Shown here: piece by piece, positions 9,757 through 19,250 of the stretch
Layout of the letters: each line of letters opens with the position of its first letter
Position numbering within the stretch: the stretch's first letter is position 1
DNA from: Marivita sp046592965
GTDB taxonomy: Bacteria; Pseudomonadota; Alphaproteobacteria; Rhodobacterales; Rhodobacteraceae
Assembly: GCF_046592965.1 (NCBI RefSeq)
Contig: NZ_JBISBV010000001.1
Span: 744,001-808,000, forward strand
Direction of reading: 5' to 3'
Length of the DNA: 64,000 nucleotides
Position numbers and translations under genes: made by a program
The notes under the pieces: model-generated
The model's input: the letters and a program-made list of their open reading frames with translations, nothing else
Database searches by the model: none
Told to the model about the DNA's origin: nothing

Positions 9757-10467
9757 TTACGCCACCGTCAGTGTGCGGATTTGCCGGCCATCCGCGTCGA
9801 AATTGTCATCCGCCAACCATCTGCTGAATCGCGCTTTCAAGGCTGGCCACTCGCGATCAAGGATCGAATACCACGCGGTATCGCGGTTGCGGCCCTTGTA
9901 GTGGGTCGCCTGCCGGAACGTCCCTTCATAGGTAAACCCCAGCCGCTCTGCCGCCGTGCGAGAGGGCGCGTTCAGCGCGTCGCATTTCCACTCGTAGCGC
10001 CGATAGTTCAACTCATCGAACGCGCGCGCCATCATCAGATACTGAAACTCCGTCGCGGCGCGGGTGCGTTGCAGGCGAGGCGAGAGATTGATGAACCCCA
10101 CCTCGATGGATGCGGCCTGTGGCGCGTTACGCAGATAGCTGGCATGGCCCACCGCGTGCCCATCAACAAGAATGCTGAACATCAGCGGATCATCGGCATT
10201 CATCGCCGTCTTGACCCACGCGCGAAACGCAACCTCGTCGCGGTAGGGGCCGTTGGGCAGATAGGTCCAGATGCGATCCTCGGTGTCCTCTTTGAACGCC
10301 GTGTAGAGATCGCCGGCATGCTCCAGCGACATCGGCACGACCGAGCAGAACCGCCCGACCATCGGCGTGCGCGGAGGCGTCGGTCGGACGCTTGTGTCAC
10401 TGACCGGCAGACCGACAGGTTGACCCAGCGCATTGCGGCGCTGGGTCAGCGTCGAGGCATCGCTCAC
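9757..10467 (-). CDS. GNAT family N-acetyltransferase (RimJ/RimL-like)
   Basis: A 236-residue acetyltransferase of the RimJ/RimL branch (Acetyltransf_3 type). The core reads MVGRFCSVVPMSLEHAGDLYTAF, then HASYLRN, the strand IEVGFINLSPRLQRTRAATEFQYLMM around the acetyl-CoA site, and the family ending RYEWKCDALNAPSRTAAERLGFTYEGTFRQ. The substrate is unknown; members of this branch modify amino groups of small molecules or protein N-termini. It overlaps the 3' end of the aminotransferase gene by 4 bp, so the two are probably co-transcribed. Confidence 0.85.
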   Translation of the reverse strand: MSDASTLTQRRNALGQPVGLPVSDTSVRPTPPRTPMVGRFCSVVPMSLEHAGDLYTAFKEDTEDRIWTYLPNGPYRDEVAFRAWVKTAMNADDPLMFSILVDGHAVGHASYLRNAPQAASIEVGFINLSPRLQRTRAATEFQYLMMARAFDELNYRRYEWKCDALNAPSRTAAERLGFTYEGTFRQATHYKGRNRDTAWYSILDREWPALKARFSRWLADDNFDADGRQIRTLTVA

Positions 10468-11852
10468 CCGAATTCGCGACCCAAGGCTGCATCAACAGAC
10501 GCGATGATCTGGTTGATGTCGTCTTTGGTGGCGATCAGCGCCGGGCTGAAGCACAGCGTATTGTTGAAGCCCGGAATTGACCGGTTCGTCGCACCGATCA
10601 CCACGCCTTGCGCCATGCAATCGGCCACGACGCGCTGGACCCGCTTTTCATCGACGGGCGCGCGCGTGTCGCGGTCCTCGACCAACTCGGCGCCAAGAAA
10701 CAGACCCTTGCCCCGCACATCGCCGATGGCGCTGTGCTTGTCGGCAAGCCCGTGCAACTGGTCGATCATATACTCGCCCATGCGCGTGGTGTTGTCCAAA
10801 AGATCTTCGTCCTCGATGATCCGCATATTCTCGAGCGCCGCTGCCGGGCCTGCGGTGCAGCCGCCAAAGGTGGAAATGTCGCGGAAATAGTTCATCGGAT
10901 CGTCGGAATTGTCCTTGAACATGGAGAACACGTCTTCTGTGGTCACCAGGCAGGCAATCGCCGCATAGCCCGACGCGACGCCCTTGGCCATCGTGACCAT
11001 GTCGGGTTGCACACCGTATTGCTGGTAGCCGAACCATGTGCCGGTACGGCCGACGCCACAGACGACCTCGTCAATATGCAACAGAATGTCGTATTTGCGG
11101 CAAATCTCTTGCACGCGCTGCCAGTACCCCTCGGGCGGAGTGATGACGCCGCCACCGGCTGTGACCGGCTCGAGGCAGAGCGCGCCGATGGTGTCCGGGC
11201 CTTCGCGCAGGATCACTTGCTCGATCTGGTCAGCGGCCCATTCGCCGTAATTCTCGCTCGGAGCGCCCTGATCTGCGGCGCGGTATTCAAGGCAATGGGG
11301 AACCTTCACGAAACCGGGAGTGTAGGGACCGTACTGCGCGTTGCGCTCCTCTTGGCCACCGGCGGACAGACAGGTGATCGTGGTGCCGTGGTAATCGCGG
11401 TCGCGGTAAAGGATCTTGTGCTTGGACCCGCCATAGCGCTTGTGCGCGATCTGGCGGACCATCTTGAACGCCTTCTCGTTCGCCTCGGACCCCGAATTGG
11501 TGTAATACACGCGGGTCATTCCCGGCATCTTCGAAATCAGCTTTTCCGAGAACAATGCGCCCGGAACCGACCCTGCGGACCCGGCGAAATAGTTCAGCTT
11601 GATCAACTGGTCATAAACGGCCTTGGCGATGCTTTCGCGCCCGTAGCCGACATTGACGGTCCAGACGCCACCGGACACCGCATCAAGATGCTCCTTGCCC
11701 TTCTGGTCCCAGACGCGCATGCCCTTGCCCTCGACGATGATCCGGGGATCGTTCGTCTCGAATGGTTTATGCTGTGTCAGGTGATGCCAGACATGGGCGC
11801 GGTCGGCCTCAACGATGTGGCTAAGATCATTTTTTGACAATGTGCCGTCCAT
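10464..11852 (-). CDS. tpa: Class III aminotransferase, probably taurine--pyruvate aminotransferase
   Basis: PLP enzyme of 462 residues that fits Tpa, which converts taurine and pyruvate to sulfoacetaldehyde and alanine. The PLP lysine is Lys290 in VTMAKGVASG and Asp261 is in HIDEVVCGVG. The N-terminal block HHLTQHKPFETNDPRI and the block YFAGSAGSVPGALFSEKL match what I remember of Roseobacter Tpa proteins. MDGTLSKN at 11852 is taken as the start because AGGGAGA lies 9 bases upstream; an in-frame ATG 72 bases further out has no such site. No xsc, tauR or tauABC lies nearby, so the substrate is inferred from similarity alone. Confidence 0.78.
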   Translation of the reverse strand: MDGTLSKNDLSHIVEADRAHVWHHLTQHKPFETNDPRIIVEGKGMRVWDQKGKEHLDAVSGGVWTVNVGYGRESIAKAVYDQLIKLNYFAGSAGSVPGALFSEKLISKMPGMTRVYYTNSGSEANEKAFKMVRQIAHKRYGGSKHKILYRDRDYHGTTITCLSAGGQEERNAQYGPYTPGFVKVPHCLEYRAADQGAPSENYGEWAADQIEQVILREGPDTIGALCLEPVTAGGGVITPPEGYWQRVQEICRKYDILLHIDEVVCGVGRTGTWFGYQQYGVQPDMVTMAKGVASGYAAIACLVTTEDVFSMFKDNSDDPMNYFRDISTFGGCTAGPAAALENMRIIEDEDLLDNTTRMGEYMIDQLHGLADKHSAIGDVRGKGLFLGAELVEDRDTRAPVDEKRVQRVVADCMAQGVVIGATNRSIPGFNNTLCFSPALIATKDDINQIIASVDAALGREFG

Positions 11853-12083
11853 GGCTGTCGTCTCCCTCTGAGAATCACCGCAGGGCAGGTGCGATCCCAG
11901 CCACGGCTCGCTCATTCTGGGCATATCACGCGGCTGCCGTTAGGGCCAAAGATGTGTCACTGATAGGTCCAGTTGCGGAAAGCCTCGCAAACTGGCCGGA
12001 AATGGCCTGAGGGCCGGCAGCTCAAGCAGCAAACGCCGATCAGGCATCGCTCATGGCCATCGCGTCGTCGGAACCGCCACCGA

Positions 12084-12890
12084 TCATGCGAAAACTGTCG
12101 CGATTTGCGTATCGAGCCAAGCGCGGACCTGATTCACCATCGACACATAGCTGTCGAGCAATCCGGCAAGCTGTGGGATCGTTTCGCCGAGCTGCGGCGC
12201 AAAGATGTAGAGCGCTGTCAGGAAAACAAAGAGAAGCACCACAAACATGAAGCCACGGCCAAATCCGCCGGCGTCATCGTCGTCGTCATCAAGATCGCCC
12301 TGAAGCGTGCGCACCTCGCGCCGTTCGCTCGACGCGCGCAGGGTCTGGTTGATCTCGTCGATATCGGGCAGCATGTCGCCCCGAGATTGCGGCCGATCGC
12401 TGACCGCCGAAGCTGCTGCCGCGCCCGCTGCATCCTGGCCGCGCAATCTGCGCATCCGGTCCTGAGCCTGACGCGCACGCTTGGCGGCTTCGTCCTCGGG
12501 TTCCTGCAATCCCAGATCGGGCTGCTCTTCCAGAACACCAGCCTGAGACGCACGCGCTCGGCTTTCCAGCGCGGCTTCCTCGCGCAGGATGTCGGCCACC
12601 GACGGATCGAGTTCGCGCCGCTTGGGCGGGGTTGGCGCAGGCTTTTCGGCGGGTGCGGCACCTTGATTGACCGATGGCCCGTCATCGATATCGCTCTCGA
12701 CCTCGGGATGCCAGACCGCGTCCTTGGGCGCGGAGGCCTCGGCGGCCAGTGTTTCGGGGCTGTCCTCGGTATCGCGTGCCTGAAACCAGGTGTTGCCGCA
12801 ATTGGAACATTGGACATCGCGCCCGTCTTCGGGGATGACATCGGCGGGAACCTCGTATCGTGCCCCGCAGCTTGGACAGGTCAGCCGCAT
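12084..12890 (-). CDS. Zinc-ribbon domain membrane protein (MJ0042/YfhO-like N-terminus)
   Basis: A 268-residue protein with an N-terminal zinc finger: Cys5, Cys8, Cys28 and Cys31 in CPSCGARYEV...CSNCGNTWF, the 'zinc-ribbon domain' common in alphaproteobacterial membrane proteins. A long charged, low-complexity linker follows (about residues 40-210, rich in Ala, Glu, Asp and Arg), then a single membrane segment near FMFVVLLFVFLTALYIF and a short C-terminus. The start MRLTCPSC is chosen because the finger usually begins at residue 1-5; upstream in-frame sequence is unlikely to be coding. Divergent from ftsE. Function unknown. Confidence 0.8.
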   Translation of the reverse strand: MRLTCPSCGARYEVPADVIPEDGRDVQCSNCGNTWFQARDTEDSPETLAAEASAPKDAVWHPEVESDIDDGPSVNQGAAPAEKPAPTPPKRRELDPSVADILREEAALESRARASQAGVLEEQPDLGLQEPEDEAAKRARQAQDRMRRLRGQDAAGAAAASAVSDRPQSRGDMLPDIDEINQTLRASSERREVRTLQGDLDDDDDDAGGFGRGFMFVVLLFVFLTALYIFAPQLGETIPQLAGLLDSYVSMVNQVRAWLDTQIATVFA

Positions 12891-13069
12891 TTCGCCTATC
12901 GCCCTTTTTTGACGCGCCCGTGTTGCCGGCCGTCGTCGTTCCTCACCAATTCGCACAGCATAGGCCCGCCGATCTGCATGTAAAACCCCCTACAACCCCT
13001 ATGGGCGCATTGAAACCGGCACGATGCTCAGGCACAACAGCGCCAACCAAGGGCAGGGGCAGCAGCGCC

Positions 13070-13747
13070 GTGATCGAGCTAGAAAATGTGGCGTATAGTT
13101 ATGGCGGTGGCGAATTGCTGACCGACATCTCCCTCACCGTGCCACGCGGGTCGTTCCACTTTCTGACCGGACCATCAGGATCGGGAAAAACCACGTTTCT
13201 CAAGCTGTGCTACGGCGCGTTGCAGGCAACTGCGGGCCATGTGCGCCTGTTTGATCGCGATGTGCGCAGCCTTGGCCGTGACGACGTGGCGCTGTTGCGT
13301 CGCAAGGTGGGCGTGGTGCATCAGGATTGCCAATTCCTCGATCATCTTTCGGTGACAGAGAACATCGCCCTGCCGCTCGCCGTGTCCGGGCAGGACGCCA
13401 CCGGAACGGATGCCAATCTGAAGGAATTGATGGCCTGGGTCGGCCTGACCTCGCGCGCCGAAGCCCTGCCGCCGGAACTGTCGGGCGGAGAGCGCCAGCG
13501 CGCCGCCCTGGCCCGCGCGGTCATCATGTCGCCGGATGTGATCCTGGCGGACGAGCCGACCGGCAATATCGACTGGGAGATGTCGCAGCGCCTGCTGACA
13601 CTGCTGGTGGAGCTTAACCGCATGGGCAAAACGGTGCTGGTGGCAACACACGATCTGAGCCTGATCCGCGCGGCAAAAGCACAGGTGCAGACACGGGTGC
13701 TGCGCATTTCCAACCGGCGGTTGCAGACAGCGGGGGCGGATTTGTGA
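13070..13747 (+). CDS. ftsE: Cell division ATP-binding protein FtsE
   Basis: ABC ATPase of the FtsEX complex, which controls periplasmic murein hydrolases at the division site. It has 225 residues from the GTG at 13070, with Walker A GPSGSGKTT (34-42), signature LSGGERQR, Walker B VILADEPTGN and the H-loop ATHDLSLI. The frame stays open upstream, but the canonical FtsE start MIELENV falls exactly on this GTG, preceded by the purine-rich GGGCAGGGGCAG. It overlaps ftsX by 4 bp. Confidence 0.92.
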   Translation: MIELENVAYSYGGGELLTDISLTVPRGSFHFLTGPSGSGKTTFLKLCYGALQATAGHVRLFDRDVRSLGRDDVALLRRKVGVVHQDCQFLDHLSVTENIALPLAVSGQDATGTDANLKELMAWVGLTSRAEALPPELSGGERQRAALARAVIMSPDVILADEPTGNIDWEMSQRLLTLLVELNRMGKTVLVATHDLSLIRAAKAQVQTRVLRISNRRLQTAGADL

Positions 13748-14649
13748 AGTTCGATCTGCGCGCCACGGCGCAAATGCTGCTGTTTGACGAAAAGTCCGAC
13801 CGCGTCGTTCCGCCCACCGGTTTCACGGCACGGCTGACCCTGTTCAGCGCTTTCGCGATGGCATTCCTTGCGGTGTTTGCTCTGGCACTGTCGCTCGCCG
13901 CCGGGCGGGTCGCGGATCGCTGGGGCGAAGAGCTGGCACAATCCTCGACCGTGCGCATCTCGGCCCCGGCGGGCGAAGTGGCAACCCAGACCGAAGCGGC
14001 GCTGCGCGTGCTGCGCACGACGCCGGGAATCGAGGAAGCCAACGCGCTGACCCTTGAGGAACAGCGTGCGCTTCTGACGCCGTGGTTCGGCCCCGACCTG
14101 CCGATCGAGGATCTGCCGCTGCCGCAATTGATCGACATTTCCGAAACCGCCGAAGGCTATGACGCCGCCGGTCTGCGCCTGCGACTTGCCGCTGAAGCGC
14201 CCGCCGCCGTGCTGGACGATCACGCCCGCTGGCGCCGCCCTCTGGTGGATGCGGCGGCCCGGTTGCGCCTGCTGGGATGGGCGTCGATCCTGCTCATCGC
14301 CACGGCAACGGCGGCGATGGTCACGTTGGCGGCCAATGCGTCGCTGGCGGCGAACGCGCAGGTCATTGCGGTGTTGCGGCTGGTGGGGGCAAAAGACACC
14401 TATATCGCCAGCGCTTTCGTCCGCCGCTTTGCCTTGCGCGCCCTCATCGGCGCGGCGTTCGGCACTGTGATCGGCGTCGTCGCGCTGTTTCTGGTGCCGT
14501 CGGGCGGCGACGCGGCCAGCTTTCTGACCGGATTGACCATTCAGGGCTGGGGCTGGCTCTGGGTGGTGCTGATCCCGCCGCTGTCGGGGCTTGTCGCGCT
14601 TGTCGCCACGCGCTTTGCCGCCAACCGCGTGCTTGAGGAGTTGGCCTGA
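13744..14649 (+). CDS. ftsX: Cell division protein FtsX
   Basis: Integral membrane partner of FtsE, 301 residues. There is a cytoplasmic N-terminus, a first membrane helix (about 27-52), a periplasmic domain of about 110 residues, and then three C-terminal membrane helices. The family sequence QVIAVLRLVGAKDTYIASAFVRRF lies between them. The GTG start lies in the GTGA junction with ftsE. The final codons overlap the plsC-like gene by one base, so ftsE-ftsX-acyltransferase looks like one operon. Confidence 0.9.
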   Translation: MKFDLRATAQMLLFDEKSDRVVPPTGFTARLTLFSAFAMAFLAVFALALSLAAGRVADRWGEELAQSSTVRISAPAGEVATQTEAALRVLRTTPGIEEANALTLEEQRALLTPWFGPDLPIEDLPLPQLIDISETAEGYDAAGLRLRLAAEAPAAVLDDHARWRRPLVDAAARLRLLGWASILLIATATAAMVTLAANASLAANAQVIAVLRLVGAKDTYIASAFVRRFALRALIGAAFGTVIGVVALFLVPSGGDAASFLTGLTIQGWGWLWVVLIPPLSGLVALVATRFAANRVLEELA

Positions 14650-15383
14650 TGTCATACGCAATCCAGTGGGTGCGGTCGCTGATCTACATGGCCTCGGTCT
14701 ATCTGGCGATTGCCGTGGTCGGCCTCGTGCTGTTCCCCTGGGCGGTCTTTTCCCGCAAGGGCGCGCGCGTCGGGTGCATGAGCGTGTGCCGCTATGTGCG
14801 CTGGGCGGCACCCTGGATGATCGGGTTGAAAACCGAAGTGCGCGGCACGCCGCCTGATTACGAATGTATCGTCGCTGCCAAACACCAAAGCTTTCTGGAT
14901 GTGTTCATGGTGTTCTCGGCCCTGCCAGCAGGCAAGTTCATCATGAAACGTATCTTGATGTACGCGCCGGTAGTCGGCCAATACGGTCTGCGCATCGGCT
15001 GCATCCCGGTCGATCGCGGCAAGCGCGGCGCGGCGATCAAGCAGATGGTTGCTGCGGTCGCGCGGGGTGAGGCAACAGCCGGACAGCTGATCATCTACCC
15101 GCAAGGCACCCGTATCGCACCGGGCGTCAAGGCGCCCTACAAGGTGGGTCCTGCGGTGCTTTACGAACAACTCAAACAGCCCTGCGTGCCGGTGGCCGCC
15201 AATGTCGGCCTGTTCTGGCCCAAGCGCGGTATCTATCGCAAGCAGGGCACGGCGGTGGTGGAGTTTCTGGAACCGATCCCTCCGGGGCTGCCGCGTGCGG
15301 AGTTTCTGGCGTTGCTGGAAGAGCGGATCGAGACGGCCTCGGACCGGCTCAACGCCGAGGCGGGGTTTGTGGCCCAGCCCTAA
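14649..15383 (+). CDS. plsC: 1-acyl-sn-glycerol-3-phosphate acyltransferase (PlsC family)
   Basis: Membrane-associated acyltransferase of 244 residues that should acylate lysophosphatidate in phospholipid synthesis. The HX4D catalytic motif is HQSFLD in AAKHQSFLDVF, and the second family motif is IIYPQGTR (an EGTR variant with Gln in place of Glu, which is common in alphaproteobacteria). An N-terminal membrane segment (about 12-35) anchors it. The start codon shares one base with the ftsX stop (TGATG). A second, larger acyltransferase of the PlsB type lies at 42252. Confidence 0.88.
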   Translation: MSYAIQWVRSLIYMASVYLAIAVVGLVLFPWAVFSRKGARVGCMSVCRYVRWAAPWMIGLKTEVRGTPPDYECIVAAKHQSFLDVFMVFSALPAGKFIMKRILMYAPVVGQYGLRIGCIPVDRGKRGAAIKQMVAAVARGEATAGQLIIYPQGTRIAPGVKAPYKVGPAVLYEQLKQPCVPVAANVGLFWPKRGIYRKQGTAVVEFLEPIPPGLPRAEFLALLEERIETASDRLNAEAGFVAQP

Positions 15384-15728
15384 CACCGGCGTACGGTGGG
15401 TTGGCAAACCGTTAACGCTTGACCGCTAGTGTGCCCCCACGTTGCGCAACGAGCGGACAGGGTCACTCCCACACCGCGACAGATTTGACTTTGCTCTCTT
15501 TCCGGTGGTGACGCGCCGACCATGAGAGACCGGTTTCAGCAGGCCCCGAGAGGGGTACAGGTCCGGGGGGCAACCCCTGATTTTGAGAGAATGGTCAGCC
15601 CGAACGGGGCGGCGCCGCTTCTTTTCAGCATCAAGGCTCTTTCTCAAGAGCCTGTCCCAAGCGGTTTCAAACCCGCTTCAGGAAGCCATGTCGACATGGC
15701 TTCCCGCTTTGCGTGGTAAATGGGTTTC
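15384..15728. other. Non-coding stretch of 345 bp with several hairpins between plsC and lpd
   Basis: I see no convincing gene here. It holds CCCC-GAGA-GGGG at 15544-15555 (a GNRA-type loop), a second G-run/C-run hairpin at 15565-15577, an imperfect inverted repeat AAGCGG...CCGCTT at 15659-15678, and a perfect 24-bp palindrome at 15681-15704. Both flanking genes end here, so transcripts converge. It could carry a bidirectional termination region or a small structured RNA. Confidence 0.5.
15681..15704. repeat. 24-bp perfect palindrome between convergent plsC and lpd
   Basis: GGAAGCCATG-TCGA-CATGGCTTCC, a 10-bp stem with a TCGA loop, 24 bp beyond the lpd stop. There is no T-run on either side, so it is not a textbook intrinsic terminator. 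It may still stop or stabilise the two convergent transcripts. Confidence 0.6.
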
Positions 15729-17123
<1,395 letters not shown>

Positions 17124-17151
17124 TGGGTCTTCCTTTTCTTGGGTGGGGATC

Positions 17152-17209
17152 GGGGGCGCTGCCCCCGCGCGCCTTGCGCGCTCCCCCGAGGTATTTTGAA
17201 CCGGAGAAG
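17152..17209 (-). terminator. Double GC hairpin plus conserved tail after the MAPEG gene
   Basis: On the plus strand this reads GGGGGC-GCT-GCCCCC (17152-17166), GCGCGC-CTT-GCGCGC (17167-17181) and then CCGAGGTATTTTGAACCGG plus AGAAG, directly abutting the MAPEG stop. The same tail and a GC hairpin recur at 59711-59760. Role as terminator or mRNA-stabilising element is inferred. lpd continues on the same strand just downstream. Confidence 0.5.
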
Positions 17210-17620
17210 TTACATAAGCGCCGCGATCAGCATCAGGGTGGTCGCGCCGAACCCCGCGAACCAGATCACCGAGCGCCACGGCGTCCAGCCGAAATAATAG
17301 GCCGGGATGTAGAGCACTCGGGCGACCAGATAGATCACGGCACACAGCGCGGTCAGGGCCGTGCCCTGATCGGAGAAGCTGATCACCGTGCAGGCGATGC
17401 CGAACAGGATCAGCCCTTCGAAATGATTGTTCATCGCCCGGTAGAGACGCGCGGTCTTGTCGCTCAACTGGTCTTCGAGACTGCCCCCCAACCGCTTGCG
17501 ATCGCGCGGAGAGGCGGTCTTGCCGGGGCCGAGTTCGAGGTTGGCAGGCACGGCCATGAGCACGAATTGTAGCACTTGGAGCAGCGCTGCGAGGGTGAGG
17601 GCGGTGAGTTCTGGGGTCAT
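17210..17620 (-). CDS. MAPEG family membrane protein
   Basis: A 136-residue protein with four predicted membrane helices and the MAPEG signature RLYRAMNNHFEGLILFGIA, in which Arg, Asn and Glu correspond to the glutathione-site residues of eicosanoid/glutathione-metabolism proteins. Bacterial MAPEG functions are mostly unknown. It lies between sucB and lpd on the same strand (81 bp after sucB, 86 bp before lpd); I recall the same insertion in other Rhodobacteraceae TCA clusters. Whether it has any link to 2-oxoglutarate dehydrogenase is not shown by the sequence. Confidence 0.85.
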   Translation of the reverse strand: MTPELTALTLAALLQVLQFVLMAVPANLELGPGKTASPRDRKRLGGSLEDQLSDKTARLYRAMNNHFEGLILFGIACTVISFSDQGTALTALCAVIYLVARVLYIPAYYFGWTPWRSVIWFAGFGATTLMLIAALM

Positions 17621-17701
17621 GGCGGTCCTGTTAGTGAGTGAGGCGCGCTGGGATGGCGCACCTTACAACATGGTTATGGGATGCGCCGTCGCGCACAACC
17701 C

Positions 17702-19249
17702 TCACAAATCCATCAACAACCGGCGCGGATCTTCGAGCGCCTCTTTCACCCGCACGAGGAACGTCACAGCGCCCTTGCCGTCCACAACGCGGTGGTCGTA
17801 GCTCAGCGCGAGGTACATCATCGGGCGGATCACGATCTCGCCGCCGATCACCATCGCGCGGTCCTGGATCTTGTGCATGCCCAGAATGCCGGATTGCGGC
17901 GGGTTCAGGATGGGTGAGGACATCAGAGAGCCGTAGACGCCGCCGTTCGATATGGTGAAGGTGCCGCCCTGCATTTCGGCCATGCTCAGCTTGCCATCGC
18001 GGGCGCGGCGGCCTTTTTCGGCGATGGCTTTCTCGATCTCGGCAAAGCTCATCTGGTCGGCATCGCGGATCACCGGAACGACCAAACCCTGCGGCGTGCC
18101 GGCGGCGACGCCCATATGGACGAAGTTCTTGTAGACGATGTCGGTGCCGTCGATCTCGGCATTGACCTCGGGCACCTCTTTCAGCGCATGGCAGCAGGCC
18201 TTGGTGAAGAAGGACATGAAGCCGAGGCGGACGCCGTGCTTCTTTTCGAACTGGTCCTTGTACTCGTTGCGTAGCTCCATGACCCCGGTCATGTCCGCCT
18301 CGTTATAGGTGGTCAGGATCGCGGCGGTGTTCTGGGCGTCCTTGAGGCGGCGGGCGATGGTCTGGCGCAGGCGGGTCATTTTGACCCGTTCCTCGCGCGA
18401 GGCATCGTCGGCGGAGACCGGGGCGCGGGGGGCGCTTGCCGGGGCAGAGGTTTGCGCCGGGGCGCTGGAGGCGGCGGCAACCGCTTTGGCGACGTCGTCT
18501 TTCATGATGCGCCCATCGCGGCCTGTGCCCTGAACCTGATCGGCGGAGATGCCGGCTTCGGCCATAGCCTTCTTGGCGGACGGTGCGTCTTCGACATCGC
18601 CGCCGGTGCTGGCGGGCTGTGCGGCGGGGGCGGGTTTGGTTTCCTGTGCGCTCGCCGATGTCGACGCTCCGCTGCTTCCGCCGATCACGGCGAGCTTGCC
18701 TCCGGCCTCGACGGTGCTGCCCTCTTCAGCGAGGATTTCGCTCAAGGTGCCGGCGCTCGGGGCGGGGACTTCGACGGAAACCTTGTCGGTCTCAAGCTCG
18801 CACAGCATCTCGTCCTGCGCGACGGTGTCGCCAACCTTCTTGAACCATGTCGAGACCGTGGCCTCGGACACGGATTCTCCCAAAGTGGGCACCATCACAT
18901 CGACCGATTTGCCGCCGTCGTCCTTGTCCTTGGCCGGTTTGTCCGCTTCGGCCTTCTTTTCGGCCTTTGCCTCGGACGGGCGTTCCTCGACCTGTGTCGC
19001 GCCGGCCTCGCCGGACTCCGCGATATTCGCCAGCAGAGCATCGACACCGACGGTATCGCCTTCGTTTGCCACGATATCGGCCAGTTTTCCGGCCACCGGC
19101 GAGGGGACTTCAACCGTGACCTTGTCGGTTTCGAGCTCGCACAGCATCTCGTCCACGGCGACGTCGTCACCGGGCTTCTTGAACCATGTGGCAACCGTGG
19201 CTTCGGTTACGGATTCGCCCAATGTGGGTACACGCACTTCGGTGGTCAT
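17702..19249 (-). CDS. sucB: Dihydrolipoamide succinyltransferase (E2o) with two lipoyl domains
   Basis: Core E2 subunit of the 2-oxoglutarate dehydrogenase complex, 515 residues. There are two N-terminal lipoyl domains, at about 1-76 (lipoyl Lys43 in ETDKVTVEV) and about 116-190 (Lys156 in ETDKVSVEV), joined by an Ala/Lys/Glu-rich linker. A peripheral subunit-binding domain follows (about 222-258, AGISADQVQGTGRDGRI) and then the catalytic acyltransferase domain ending in DHRVVDG. The E. coli enzyme has one lipoyl domain and about 405 residues, so the duplication explains the extra length. It begins two bases from the sucA stop. Confidence 0.95.
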   Translation of the reverse strand: MTTEVRVPTLGESVTEATVATWFKKPGDDVAVDEMLCELETDKVTVEVPSPVAGKLADIVANEGDTVGVDALLANIAESGEAGATQVEERPSEAKAEKKAEADKPAKDKDDGGKSVDVMVPTLGESVSEATVSTWFKKVGDTVAQDEMLCELETDKVSVEVPAPSAGTLSEILAEEGSTVEAGGKLAVIGGSSGASTSASAQETKPAPAAQPASTGGDVEDAPSAKKAMAEAGISADQVQGTGRDGRIMKDDVAKAVAAASSAPAQTSAPASAPRAPVSADDASREERVKMTRLRQTIARRLKDAQNTAAILTTYNEADMTGVMELRNEYKDQFEKKHGVRLGFMSFFTKACCHALKEVPEVNAEIDGTDIVYKNFVHMGVAAGTPQGLVVPVIRDADQMSFAEIEKAIAEKGRRARDGKLSMAEMQGGTFTISNGGVYGSLMSSPILNPPQSGILGMHKIQDRAMVIGGEIVIRPMMYLALSYDHRVVDGKGAVTFLVRVKEALEDPRRLLMDL

Positions 19250-19250
19250 G

